NCBI RefSeq assembly: GCF_900100795.1 | Contig: NZ_FNCO01000001.1 | Location: forward strand, 310,001-374,000 | Source: Pseudomonas abietaniphila | GTDB lineage: Bacteria; Pseudomonadota; Gammaproteobacteria; Pseudomonadales; Pseudomonadaceae | Direction of reading: 5' to 3' | Length of the DNA: 64,000 bases | Part shown: positions 26,486-35,176 of the stretch, one piece after another | Numbering within the stretch: the stretch's first letter is position 1 | Layout of the letters: every line of letters begins with the position of its first letter | The notes under the pieces: generated by a model | Database searches by the model: none | Told to the model about the DNA's origin: nothing | What the model saw: only the letters and a program-made list of their open reading frames with translations | Program-made: the position numbers and the translations under genes

Positions 26486-27940
26486 ATGACGACTGTGTCC
26501 GCAAAACAAGCAGCAACTTCTTTGTTCGAAGGGCCGTACTACCTCAGCATCGCCGGCAAACTGGTCGACGCCACGGCCTCGTTCGATGTCATGAACCCGG
26601 CCACCGGCCAGGTCCTTGCCAAGGCACCGTCGGGCTCGCCTCAACAACTGGATGACGCGGTGGCGGCGGCCAAGTCTGCTTTCAAGACCTGGTCGGCGCT
26701 GAGCTATGACGAGCGTGAGCATTATCTGGTGGCGTACGCCGATGCGCTTCAGGCACATCGTGACGAGCTGGCGGTGCTCTTGACCCTTGAGCAAGGCAAG
26801 CCCCTCAAAACGATGGCGGAGCCGGAAGTCGATCAGGCGATTTCGTGGATTCGTCAGATCGCCGCTCGCCGCATCCCGGTCGAGGTTCTGGAAGACAACG
26901 ACAGCCATACCGTCGAACTGCACCACACACCGCTGGGCGTTGTCGGTGCCATCACGCCGTGGAACTTCCCGGTGCTGTTGGCCCTGTGGAAAGTCGCACC
27001 GGCGTTGCTCACCGGCAATACGATGGTCATCAAGCCTTCGCCGTTCACCCCGCTGACCACCCTGCGCTTTGGTCAGATTGCACAGTCCGTCCTGCCGGCT
27101 GGCGTGCTGTCGGTGGTGTCGGGTGGCAATGAACTGGGTCCGCAAATGACCGCGCATCCGGACATCGCCAAGATCAGCTTCACCGGCTCGACCGAAACCG
27201 GCAAACACGTCATCCGTTCGGCAGCCGGGACCGTCAAGCGCCTGACCCTGGAAATGGGCGGCAACGACGCTGCCATCGTCCTGCCCGATGCCGACTGGAA
27301 GTCGGTGATCCCACAACTCTTCTGGGGCGCCATTGGTAACTCGGGGCAATGGTGTGTGGGGATCAAACGCCTGTACGTCCATCGCTCGCACCACGAAGCA
27401 TTTGTGTCGGCCTTCGTGGAATACGCCGGGCAACAGAAGCTGGGCGATGGCCTGGATCCTGAGGTCACCGTCGGCCCGGTGCAGAACAAGATGCAATTCG
27501 ACAAGGTCCGCGAGTTCCTGGACGACATCAAGGCCAACGGTCAGCGCATCGTGCTGGGTGGCGAAGTGGACGAAAACCGTGCGGGTTACTTCATCCCGGT
27601 CACGGTGGTCGATAACCCGCCTGAAGACTCAAAAATTGTCCAGGAAGAGCAATTCGGCCCGATCGTTCCCATCATCGTTTATGACGACGTGGACGATGTC
27701 ATCGAGCGCGCCAACGACAGCCCCTACGGCTTGGGTGGCTCGGTCTGGGGGCGCGACACACGGGCAGCAGTGGCGGTTGCCAACCGTCTGGAGACCGGCA
27801 TGGTCTGGGTGAACGAGATGCACACCCAAGGCGTGGACATCCCGTTCGGTGGGCACAAACAGTCGGGTGTCGGCACCGAAGGCGGTCATGAAGGCCGGCT
27901 GCTGTTCACCAACCCTAAAACCATTCTGATCAAGAAGTGA
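26486..27940 (+). CDS. NAD(P)-dependent aldehyde dehydrogenase
   Basis: A 484-residue ALDH-superfamily enzyme. It shows TPWNFPVLLALWK (cofactor-binding region, about residue 155), FTGSTETGKHV, LEMGGNDAAIV (general-base Glu, about residue 260) and NSGQWCVGIKRLYVH (catalytic Cys, about residue 289). The C-terminal MVWVNEMHTQGVDIPFGGHKQSGVG is standard for the family. GGAG lies 8-11 bases before the ATG at 26486. Gene order (TetR, ALDH, OYE) suggests oxidation of aldehydes formed from or alongside reactive enals. The substrate is not resolvable. Confidence 0.9.
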   Translation: MTTVSAKQAATSLFEGPYYLSIAGKLVDATASFDVMNPATGQVLAKAPSGSPQQLDDAVAAAKSAFKTWSALSYDEREHYLVAYADALQAHRDELAVLLTLEQGKPLKTMAEPEVDQAISWIRQIAARRIPVEVLEDNDSHTVELHHTPLGVVGAITPWNFPVLLALWKVAPALLTGNTMVIKPSPFTPLTTLRFGQIAQSVLPAGVLSVVSGGNELGPQMTAHPDIAKISFTGSTETGKHVIRSAAGTVKRLTLEMGGNDAAIVLPDADWKSVIPQLFWGAIGNSGQWCVGIKRLYVHRSHHEAFVSAFVEYAGQQKLGDGLDPEVTVGPVQNKMQFDKVREFLDDIKANGQRIVLGGEVDENRAGYFIPVTVVDNPPEDSKIVQEEQFGPIVPIIVYDDVDDVIERANDSPYGLGGSVWGRDTRAAVAVANRLETGMVWVNEMHTQGVDIPFGGHKQSGVGTEGGHEGRLLFTNPKTILIKK

Positions 27941-28010
27941 GTGACGCGCGGCCCCTGGGTTCGGGGGCCGCACGCTCAGCCTTTTTCCCTGATTATCCGG
28001 AGTTGAACCT

Positions 28011-29135
28011 ATGCAACATGAATCACTGTTTTCTGCTGTAACACTGGGTGGCCTGACCCTCAAGAACCGCATTGTGTTCCCGCCATTGACCCGTCAGCGC
28101 AGTGCGCAGCCCGGCGATGTTGCCTCTGACTTGATGGCCACGTATTACGGCCAGCGGGCGTCGGCAGGCTTCATGGTCAGTGAAGGCACGCAGATCGAGC
28201 CGCGCGGTCAGGGGTACGCCTGGACGCCGGGCATCTACACCCCAGAACAGATTGACGGCTGGCGCAAAGTGACGGATGCGGTGCACGCCGAAGGCGGTGT
28301 GATCTTCGCGCAGCTCTGGCACGTTGGCCGGGTGTCCCACCACGCCCTGCAGCCTGATGGCAGCGCGCCCATCGCGCCGTCGGCAATTCAGACCACCAGC
28401 TCCAAGGCCTTCATCGAAACCGGCGCCGGAACCGGTGAACTGGTGGCGCCGTCGATGCCTCGCGCAGTGACCGTGGCTGAAATCAAAGAGTTGGTCCGCC
28501 TGTACGCCACTGCTGCGAGCAATGCCATTGCAGCAGGCTTCGACGGTGTCGAGATCCATGCGGCCAACGGGTATCTGGTGAATCAGTTCATCTCCGAGCA
28601 CGCCAACCAGCGGGATGATGAATACGGCGGCTCGCTTGAGAACCGTCTGCGCTTCCTTCGTGAAATCGTCGCAGCGGTTTCTCAGGCCATCGGTCCTGAC
28701 CGTCTGGGCGTGCGGTTCACCCCCTTGTTCACCACCACCGATCAGGATCGGGTGTACATCGGCATGGTGGAAAAGGACCCGCACCAGACGTACATCGAAG
28801 CGGTCAAGGTGCTGGAAAACGCGGGTGTCACCTACGTCTCCATCGCCGAAGCCGATTGGGAGAATGCCCCCGACCTGCCGGAAACCTTTCGCCGTGACGT
28901 GCGGAACACTTTCAGTGGCCGGATCATTTACGCGGGCCGTTACACGGCGGAGCGGGGCGCACGGCTGGTCGAGGCAGGTCTGGCTGACTTGATCGCCTTC
29001 GGCCGTCCGTTCATTGCCAACCCGGACCTGCCCGCCCGCATCGTCAATGGCTGGCCGCTCAATCCTGTTAACCCCGCCACCCTTTACGGCGGCGCCGAAG
29101 CGGGCCTCACGGATTACCCGGTCTACGCCGGCTGA
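28011..29135 (+). CDS. Alkene reductase, Old Yellow Enzyme family (NemA/XenB-like)
   Basis: A 374-residue FMN-dependent ene-reductase. Visible markers are PPLTRQRS near the N-terminus, QLWHVGRVSH, VEIHAANGYLVNQFISEHANQRDDEYGGSLENRLRF (residues about 181-215, with the substrate-binding His/Asn pair and the conserved Tyr), and a C-terminal LIAFGRPFIANPDLPAR. Such enzymes reduce activated C=C bonds, nitrate esters and N-ethylmaleimide with NADPH. The 70-base gap after the ALDH gene suggests one transcript. Confidence 0.9.
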   Translation: MQHESLFSAVTLGGLTLKNRIVFPPLTRQRSAQPGDVASDLMATYYGQRASAGFMVSEGTQIEPRGQGYAWTPGIYTPEQIDGWRKVTDAVHAEGGVIFAQLWHVGRVSHHALQPDGSAPIAPSAIQTTSSKAFIETGAGTGELVAPSMPRAVTVAEIKELVRLYATAASNAIAAGFDGVEIHAANGYLVNQFISEHANQRDDEYGGSLENRLRFLREIVAAVSQAIGPDRLGVRFTPLFTTTDQDRVYIGMVEKDPHQTYIEAVKVLENAGVTYVSIAEADWENAPDLPETFRRDVRNTFSGRIIYAGRYTAERGARLVEAGLADLIAFGRPFIANPDLPARIVNGWPLNPVNPATLYGGAEAGLTDYPVYAG

Positions 29136-29148
29136 GGGCAGCGTAAAA

Positions 29149-29177
29149 GGCCGGACGCTAATGTGAAGCGTCCGGCC
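29149..29177 (-). terminator. 11-bp inverted repeat between OYE and amidase genes
   Basis: GGCCGGACGCT (29149-29159), a 7-base loop and AGCGTCCGGCC (29167-29177) form a perfect stem. A TTTT follows on the minus strand but none on the plus strand, so it probably ends the amidase transcript and may act in both directions. Confidence 0.6.
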
Positions 29178-29252
29178 AGTCTCGTCATTGTCCGTAGAGC
29201 ATGGCGTCGAGCGGGTCAACGCTCGCCGCTTGATGCTCTGCTGCGGCAGGTG

Positions 29253-30662
29253 TTACAGCGCGGGACGAAGCGTGCGCACTTTGCTGATGCTTTCGAGCAA
29301 TGAAGCGATGTGCAGGATCGTCGACTCAGCCTGCCACGCACCCACAATCTGCACGTTGATCGGCAGTCCTTCCTTGCTCGTCCCGAACCGCATCGACACA
29401 CCCGGCAACCCGGTCACGTTGAGCGGTACGGTCGCGCCCTGCAGGTAGGTGGCGTCCACGGTCTGGCCGTCGATGATGAACTGTTCGACCCCATGCCGGT
29501 GTGCCGGTATCGGCAGTACATGAGTTATCAAGGCGTCGTATTGCGCGAAGTATTCGGCGTAACCGTCGCGCAGCCGTTCGGCGGCTTGCTCGGCCTCGAT
29601 GAAGTCCTTCATCGAGGTGTCGGGCAACGAGCGCATGGTCTTCGCCATCGTGTAGAGCTCGTCCTCTCTGCGTCCGGCGGTGGCTTCGGCGAACGCGGAT
29701 TTCATCTCCATCACGTGCAGCTTGTTGAACACATCGAGGGCAAAGTCACGCTCCAGTGCAGGGATACCCACGTGTTCGACCTCCATGCCGATGTCTTTCA
29801 ACGCCTCGGCGGCGGCCCGGACGGTGGCGACGACTTCGGGATCGACCGGGCCGAAACCTGGCCCCGTCATCCAGCCCACCCGCAGCGGGCAATAAGGCTG
29901 GCGACCGATGCCTGCGTCGAACCCGACGGTGCTGGTCGCAAAGGCGTCCCGTCCGTCCGGCCCGGCCAGTTGCGAGAAGGCGAGGGCGATGTCCCGAACC
30001 GACCGGGCCATCGGGCCGACGTGCCAGAAGCGGCGGGGCACGCGAGGCCAGATGCCGGTCATGGGCACGCGACCGTGGGTTGCTTTCATCGACGTGATCC
30101 CTGTTTGTGCTGCCGGGCCCCTTACGGAAATCGCAAGGTCGGTGCCCAGGCCGATGGGCGACATCCCGGCGGCGATTGCCGCTGATTCACCGCCGCTCGA
30201 ACCTCCTGGTGTGCGTTCCAGGTCCCAAGGGTTGTTCGAACGACCGGAGAGCAGGTTGTCGCTTTCGATCCAGTAGGAAAATTCGGGAAGGTTGGTTTTG
30301 GCCAGCAAGATGGCGCCGGCCTGCTTCATGCGCGCCACGCTGGTGGCGTCGGTGTCTGGCTGGCGACCTTTGAAAATGGGCGAACCACGCTGAGTCAGTA
30401 CGCCGGCGGTGTCGATGGAATCCTTGGCGGTGAACGGGACGCCGTGCAGCACGCCCAGCGGTTCGCCCTTCAACACCGCTCGCTCGGCGGCTTTCGCGGC
30501 CTCGAGCGCGTCATCCACCACGGTCACGATCGCATTGACCTGGGGATCGACCGCTTCAATGCGGTCAAGGTGGGCTTGCATCACTTCAACCGGTGAAACC
30601 TCCCGGGTGCGAATCAACTCGGCCAAACGGGTTGCGTCGGAGAAAAACAATTCGTGGCTCAT
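29253..30662 (-). CDS. Amidase signature family enzyme
   Basis: A 469-residue amidase. The Ser-cisSer-Lys triad regions are visible: Lys in GVPFTAKDSIDTAG (about residue 80), TPGGSSGGESAAIAAG (cis-Ser, about 155), and TDLAISVRGPAAQTGITSMKATHGRVP (nucleophile Ser, about 180). The usual DxGGS of the last motif reads DLAIS here, a small departure that still supplies Ser. The start at 30662 has AGGAAA upstream. It is divergent from a TetR gene, and two matching operators lie between them. The substrate is unknown. Confidence 0.88.
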   Translation of the reverse strand: MSHELFFSDATRLAELIRTREVSPVEVMQAHLDRIEAVDPQVNAIVTVVDDALEAAKAAERAVLKGEPLGVLHGVPFTAKDSIDTAGVLTQRGSPIFKGRQPDTDATSVARMKQAGAILLAKTNLPEFSYWIESDNLLSGRSNNPWDLERTPGGSSGGESAAIAAGMSPIGLGTDLAISVRGPAAQTGITSMKATHGRVPMTGIWPRVPRRFWHVGPMARSVRDIALAFSQLAGPDGRDAFATSTVGFDAGIGRQPYCPLRVGWMTGPGFGPVDPEVVATVRAAAEALKDIGMEVEHVGIPALERDFALDVFNKLHVMEMKSAFAEATAGRREDELYTMAKTMRSLPDTSMKDFIEAEQAAERLRDGYAEYFAQYDALITHVLPIPAHRHGVEQFIIDGQTVDATYLQGATVPLNVTGLPGVSMRFGTSKEGLPINVQIVGAWQAESTILHIASLLESISKVRTLRPAL

Positions 30663-30721
30663 GTGGTTTTTCCTGCCTGATGGGAAAGGGGATTGATGCC
30701 TGTGAATCGACAGAAGTGTTT

Positions 30722-30739
30722 CTCTACCTGCCAATTGGT
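30722..30739. promoter_or_regulatory. Operator 1, amidase/TetR intergenic region
   Basis: CTACC-N8-GGTAG, an inverted repeat 60 bases from the amidase start. It shares half-sites and part of its centre (TRMCAAWT) with operator 2. The centres are about 55 bp apart, close to five helical turns. Confidence 0.7.
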
Positions 30740-30775
30740 AGGGGAAAAGCTAGAGCTTTAAAAAGGGACTGTCAA

Positions 30776-30795
30776 GCCCTACCTAACAAATGGTA
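30776..30795. promoter_or_regulatory. Operator 2, amidase/TetR intergenic region
   Basis: CCTACC-N8-GGTAGG, a perfect 6-bp-arm inverted repeat 35 bases before the TetR start. It is well placed for autorepression. Confidence 0.72.
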
Positions 30796-30829
30796 GGCTT
30801 GTCGCCATTGACGAACATGAGGTGTTTAC

Positions 30830-31402
30830 ATGAGCACGAATGCGAAGGAGTCGATCCTGGCGGCGGCTCGGCAAGCCGCTCAGGCCCACGGTTATGGCGG
30901 CCTGAATTTCCGCGACGTGGCGGCGGAGGTCGGCATCAAGGCGGCGAGCATTTACCATCACTTCCCCAGCAAGGCCGACCTCGGCGCAGCCGTGGCGCGT
31001 CGCTACTGGGAAGACACCGCACGGGATCTGGATGAGCTGCTGGCAGAAACCGACGATGCGGAAAGCGCACTGCGCCGATACCCGTGGATCTTTCGCAGAT
31101 CCCTGGAGTGCGGCAATCGGCTGTGTCTGTGCAGCTTCATGTCGGCTGAATACGACGACCTGCCGGACGCCGTAAAAACAGAAGTTCAGGCCTTCGCCGA
31201 GGTGAACGTGGCCTGGCTGGGAAAAGCGCTGGTCGCGGCGAAGCAGGTGCTACCGGAGCATGCCGAAAAGCGCGCCCGCGCCGTCTTCTCAGCGGTCTCC
31301 GGTGCTCAACTCATGGCCCGCAGCCGCGCAGACATTTCGATTTTCGACGAGTTGATCGACAGCTATCAAAACGCGGGGCTTCTGCCAGCCGAGGCCGTGT
31401 GA
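30830..31402 (+). CDS. TetR family regulator of the divergent amidase
   Basis: A 190-residue repressor with the N-terminal HTH ILAAARQAAQAHGYGGLNFRDVAAEVGIKAASIYHHFPSKADLG (about residues 9-52). The ligand domain contains CGNRLCLCSFMSAEYDDLP, with three Cys close together near residue 100. It reads away from the amidase across a 167-base gap holding two TACC-N8-GGTA operators, the usual arrangement for a local autoregulated repressor. The ligand is unknown and may be the amidase substrate. Confidence 0.88.
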   Translation: MSTNAKESILAAARQAAQAHGYGGLNFRDVAAEVGIKAASIYHHFPSKADLGAAVARRYWEDTARDLDELLAETDDAESALRRYPWIFRRSLECGNRLCLCSFMSAEYDDLPDAVKTEVQAFAEVNVAWLGKALVAAKQVLPEHAEKRARAVFSAVSGAQLMARSRADISIFDELIDSYQNAGLLPAEAV

Positions 31403-31455
31403 AGGCAGGCGGTATCGAGACGTTTCACTCCAGGTTGAAGAGACAAACCGCTTCG

Positions 31456-32370
31456 TCAGAGTGCCTGTCGCCACGCCCTGATCTGCTCAAGCGTGGCGGT
31501 GGCGCCGCCGCAGACCACCATCAACACGTTGTCGTACCCCGTCAGCAGGGGCGGGGAATACCCTAAAGACAGTGCCGCGCCACAGGCAGGCTCGACCAGG
31601 ATTCGGTGATCGGTGAGAAAGCGTTCGCAGGCGTCCAAGGCGTCTTTGTCGCTGACCACGACGCTTTCGATCCGATGGGTCTTGAGATAGGCGACAGACT
31701 GGCTGCACACGCGTTTGGCGCCCAGCGACGTGGCGACGGAGGTGATGGCGTCTATTTCCACGGGCGCATCCGCCAACGTGGCGGCGCGGAAAGACGCGGC
31801 GCCTTCGGTTTCCACCGCGATCACCGGCACATCATCCCAGCCGTTGCGTTGCAGGCCTTCGATCACGCCGCACAGCAATCCGCCACCACCGACTGACAAC
31901 ACCACGGCCCCGGGTTTGCGCGTTGTTTTGGCGGCCTCGTCGATCATGCTGGCGTGGCCGGTCCACAACAGCGGGTCGTCGAAGGGATGAATGAACGCGT
32001 CTCCTGGCGCGATCAGCGTATGGGCCAGTTCGTTGGCCTCTTGCCAGGAGCGACCGTGAACGATGACGTCCGCGCCTTCAAGAATGAGCAGCTCCCTGGC
32101 CCGGTCTGTGGTGGTTTCCGGGACGACGACCGTCACTGCCGCGCCCAGAACGCGCCCGGCATAGGCCACGGCCAGCCCGGCATTTCCACCTGAAGAAGAG
32201 ATGAAGCGTTTCGCGCCACGGGAATGATGAACCTCGCAGGCGTGCCCCACGCCCCGCAGTTTGAAGGAGCCGCAGGGCTGAAGCGCATCGAGCTTCAGGT
32301 TAATTGTGCGCTTGGCAATGGCGCTCATCGGACGGGATTCAATCAGTGGCGTTTCAATGTGCAGGGGCAT
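31456..32370 (-). CDS. PLP-dependent serine/threonine dehydratase-like enzyme
   Basis: A 304-residue fold-type II PLP enzyme. The Schiff-base Lys lies in LQPCGSFKLRG (about residue 38), the Asn loop is SSSGGNAGLAVAYAG (about 65), and the phosphate-binding glycine loop is SVGGGGLLCG (about 165). It resembles short L-serine dehydratases/threonine deaminases without an ACT regulatory domain. The start at 32370 (MPLHIETPLIES) matches the family start, although its Shine-Dalgarno is weak. It lies downstream of proP on the same strand, with a 124-base gap. Confidence 0.87.
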   Translation of the reverse strand: MPLHIETPLIESRPMSAIAKRTINLKLDALQPCGSFKLRGVGHACEVHHSRGAKRFISSSGGNAGLAVAYAGRVLGAAVTVVVPETTTDRARELLILEGADVIVHGRSWQEANELAHTLIAPGDAFIHPFDDPLLWTGHASMIDEAAKTTRKPGAVVLSVGGGGLLCGVIEGLQRNGWDDVPVIAVETEGAASFRAATLADAPVEIDAITSVATSLGAKRVCSQSVAYLKTHRIESVVVSDKDALDACERFLTDHRILVEPACGAALSLGYSPPLLTGYDNVLMVVCGGATATLEQIRAWRQAL

Positions 32371-32494
32371 GATGGATTGCTTCCAAGCAAGGGTGGGTCG
32401 ATGCATGAACAGGCACCGGGTTACGGTTCAACACCGTAAGCGAGGCGGCTGTTCAACGCAATCGACCACACACTCAATCAGCGTCCGCGCGTGT

Positions 32495-33997
32495 TCAGTC
32501 GATGCGGGGATGCTGCTGCACCAGCTCCTTGCGCTTGGCTTCGAGCTCGGCGATCTGGGCGTCGATGTCTTCGATTTTCTGTTCGATGTTGTCGTGGAGG
32601 TCTTCCAGCAACTCCTTGGCTTCTTCGATGTTGGAGGCGGCAGGCGCCGCGCCGCGCAATGGTTTGTTCGCGGTCTCTTTCATCGTCAGGCCAGTGGCCA
32701 GACCAATCGCTGCAACCACCATCAGGTAATACGCCGGCATGTACAGGTTGTTGGTGGTTTCCACCAGCCACGCGGCGAGAGTCGGCGTCAGGCCGGCGAT
32801 CAGCACTGAGACGTTGAAGGCGCCGGCCAGTGCGCTGTAGCGAATGTGCGTCGGGAACATCGCAGGAAGCGTGGACGCCATGACGCCGATAAAGAAGTTG
32901 AGCACCACGGCGAGGATCAGCAACCCGGCGAAAATCAGCCCGATCTTGCCGCTGATGATCAGCATGAACGCCGGAATCGCCAGCAGGAACAGCGCAATGC
33001 TGCCGACGATGATGAACGGCCGACGGCCGATCTTGTCGCTGATGAAGCCGATTAGCGGCTGGACGAACAGCATCCCGACCATGATCGCGATGATGATCAG
33101 CACGCCACGGTTTTCGCTGTAATGCAGGTTGTGCGACAGGTAACTCGGCATGTAGGTGAGCAGCATGTAGTAGGTGACGTTGGTCGCCACCACGATGCCG
33201 ATGCAGGTGATCAGGCTGCGCCAGTGCTTGGTCGCCACCTCTTTGAACGACACCTTCGGGCCACCCGACAGGCCTTCACGGTCGCCCTGTTCGAGTTTCT
33301 CGACGTGCTGCTGGAACGCAGGTGTTTCCTCAAGGGCATTACGCAGGTACAAGCCAAGCATGCCCAATGGCAGTGCGAGGAAGAACGGCAGGCGCCAGCC
33401 CCACGCCTGGAACTGGTCTTCGCCAATGACCGCAGAAATCATCACCACGATGCCGGCGCCGAGCACAAAGCCGGCAATGGAGCCGAAATCGAGCCAACTG
33501 CCGAGGAAGCCGCGTTTGCGGTCCGGGGCGTATTCGGCGACGAAAATCGAGGCACCGGTGTATTCGCCCCCGACCGAGAAACCTTGGGCCATCTTCGCCA
33601 GCAACAGCAGGATGGGTGCCCAGATGCCGATCGAGTCATAGGACGGGATCAAGCCGATGGCGGTGGTGCTCAGGGACATGATCACGATCGTCGCCGCCAA
33701 CACTTTCTGGCGACCGTACTTGTCGCCCAGCGCGCCGAAGAACAAGCCACCCAGCGGGCGAATCAGGAAGGGCACGGAGAAGGTCGCCAGTGCCGCGATC
33801 ATCTGCACGCTGGGGTCGGCACCGGGGAAAAACACCTTGCCGAGCACATAAGCGACGAAGCCGTACACGCCGAAGTCGAACCATTCCATGGCGTTACCCA
33901 GGGCAGCGGCGGTGATCGCCTTGCGCATCTTCGCGTCGTCAACGATGGTGATGTCGTTCAACCCGATCGGGCTGACTTTTTTCTTGCCTGATTTCAT
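32495..33997 (-). CDS. proP: Proline/glycine betaine:H+ symporter ProP
   Basis: A 500-residue MFS osmoprotectant transporter that follows E. coli ProP almost throughout. Examples are AITAAALGNAMEWFDFGVYG at helix 1, GDKYGRQKVLA in the cytoplasmic loop and FSVGGEYTGASIFVAEY. The C-terminal extension EEAKELLEDLHDNIEQKIEDIDAQIAELEAKR is the antiparallel coiled coil that tunes the osmolality set point in some ProP proteins. It takes up proline, betaine and ectoine under hyperosmotic stress. I took ATG 33997; a GTG at 34006 is in frame but too close to the AAGAGA. Confidence 0.93.
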   Translation of the reverse strand: MKSGKKKVSPIGLNDITIVDDAKMRKAITAAALGNAMEWFDFGVYGFVAYVLGKVFFPGADPSVQMIAALATFSVPFLIRPLGGLFFGALGDKYGRQKVLAATIVIMSLSTTAIGLIPSYDSIGIWAPILLLLAKMAQGFSVGGEYTGASIFVAEYAPDRKRGFLGSWLDFGSIAGFVLGAGIVVMISAVIGEDQFQAWGWRLPFFLALPLGMLGLYLRNALEETPAFQQHVEKLEQGDREGLSGGPKVSFKEVATKHWRSLITCIGIVVATNVTYYMLLTYMPSYLSHNLHYSENRGVLIIIAIMVGMLFVQPLIGFISDKIGRRPFIIVGSIALFLLAIPAFMLIISGKIGLIFAGLLILAVVLNFFIGVMASTLPAMFPTHIRYSALAGAFNVSVLIAGLTPTLAAWLVETTNNLYMPAYYLMVVAAIGLATGLTMKETANKPLRGAAPAASNIEEAKELLEDLHDNIEQKIEDIDAQIAELEAKRKELVQQHPRID

Positions 33998-34244
33998 GCG
34001 AATCACTCTCTTGCGGATCGGTGTTGCTGCAAAACGCGGTTGTCGACGTCGCCTCGGGACACAGGTGTCGCGCGTGAAGTCGATGAAAGCGTTTTGGTGG
34101 CACGTTATTTCCGATCAGATACAAGAAGACACGAAATAATTCAGCGCCGGCCGGTATTTTTCGTTGCGGGGCAGGGCGCAGGCAGCAAAAACAAAAAAGC
34201 CACCGCCCAAGGCAGTGGCTTTTGACGCGTTTACGCGGGGCGCA

Positions 34245-35102
34245 TCAAGGGCGGATGTCAGCCTTGAACCACTTCTCCGAAAGGCGCTTGACGGTGCCGT
34301 CTTCCAGCGCGGCCGTCAGCGCGCCGTTGAATTTCTCGCGCAGGTCGTTATCGGCCTTACGGAAGCCCAAGGCTTCACCCGGGCCCCAGATGGTGCCGCC
34401 GATTTTCGGGCCGATCATTTGCACGCCCTTGTTATCCGGGTTGTCCAGTGCCGACGTGAAGAAGGTCACGTCATCGAACGCGAAGTCGATGCGGCCAGCG
34501 TTCAGGTCCAGCATGTGCTCGCCGGATTTCTTGTACTCACGAATGGTCGCGATGTCGCGGAAGTTCTTCTCGACGAACTCGGTGTAGGCCGTACCGGACT
34601 GAATGCCCAGGGTCTTGCCTTTCACCAGCGCTTTCATCTTGTCGATCGCGGCCTTGTCGGCATTCTCGTCACCGCTGAGTTTGATGATTTCATTGCTCGG
34701 CATGCTGGCGATCAGCTTGGGGTCGGCGCTGGCGAAAACCGCTTGGGTATTGGCGTAAGGTTTGGAGAACGCAATCACCGCTTCGCGTTCAGGGGTGATC
34801 ACGATGGCGTCCATCAGCACGTCGAACTTGCCGGCATTGAGGCCTGCGATCATGCCGTCCCAGTCTTGGGCCTGCAGCTTGCACTCCAGCTTGATCCGGG
34901 CACAGACATCTTTGAGCAGCTCCGGCTCGAAGCCGGAAATTTCGCCGTTCGGAAGGGTGATGTTCCAAGGCTCGTAAGCCCCTTCGGTCGCAACCCGGAC
35001 CGAGGTCCAGTCCTTTGCGAAGGCGGTGCTGCCGAAGACCAGGCTGCTGCCTAAAGCCGCACACGCGAGGATTTTTTTAGTGACGTGGTAGGTGTGGCCC
35101 AT
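34245..35102 (-). CDS. Polar amino-acid ABC transporter substrate-binding protein (HisJ/ArgT/NocT-like)
   Basis: A 285-residue periplasmic protein with a signal peptide ending at about STAFA (residue 29). The SBP_bac_3 core reads VRVATEGAYEPWNITLPNGEISGFEPELLKDVC, then FDVLMDAIVITPEREAVIAFSKPY, and the hinge-proximal KGKTLGIQSGTAY. GGGGA lies 6 bases before the ATG at 35102. The ligand is probably a basic amino acid, or an opine-like derivative, by family. The matching permeases and ATPase are at 37294-39575, separated by an oxygenase and a LysR gene, which ties these genes into one functional block. Confidence 0.9.
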   Translation of the reverse strand: MGHTYHVTKKILACAALGSSLVFGSTAFAKDWTSVRVATEGAYEPWNITLPNGEISGFEPELLKDVCARIKLECKLQAQDWDGMIAGLNAGKFDVLMDAIVITPEREAVIAFSKPYANTQAVFASADPKLIASMPSNEIIKLSGDENADKAAIDKMKALVKGKTLGIQSGTAYTEFVEKNFRDIATIREYKKSGEHMLDLNAGRIDFAFDDVTFFTSALDNPDNKGVQMIGPKIGGTIWGPGEALGFRKADNDLREKFNGALTAALEDGTVKRLSEKWFKADIRP

Positions 35103-35176
35103 GTGTTTCCCCATCTAATTGGAAATAAGACTGGCAGGGTCAAGCTAGATCAAAAGCCGCGAAACAGTCATTTTTA

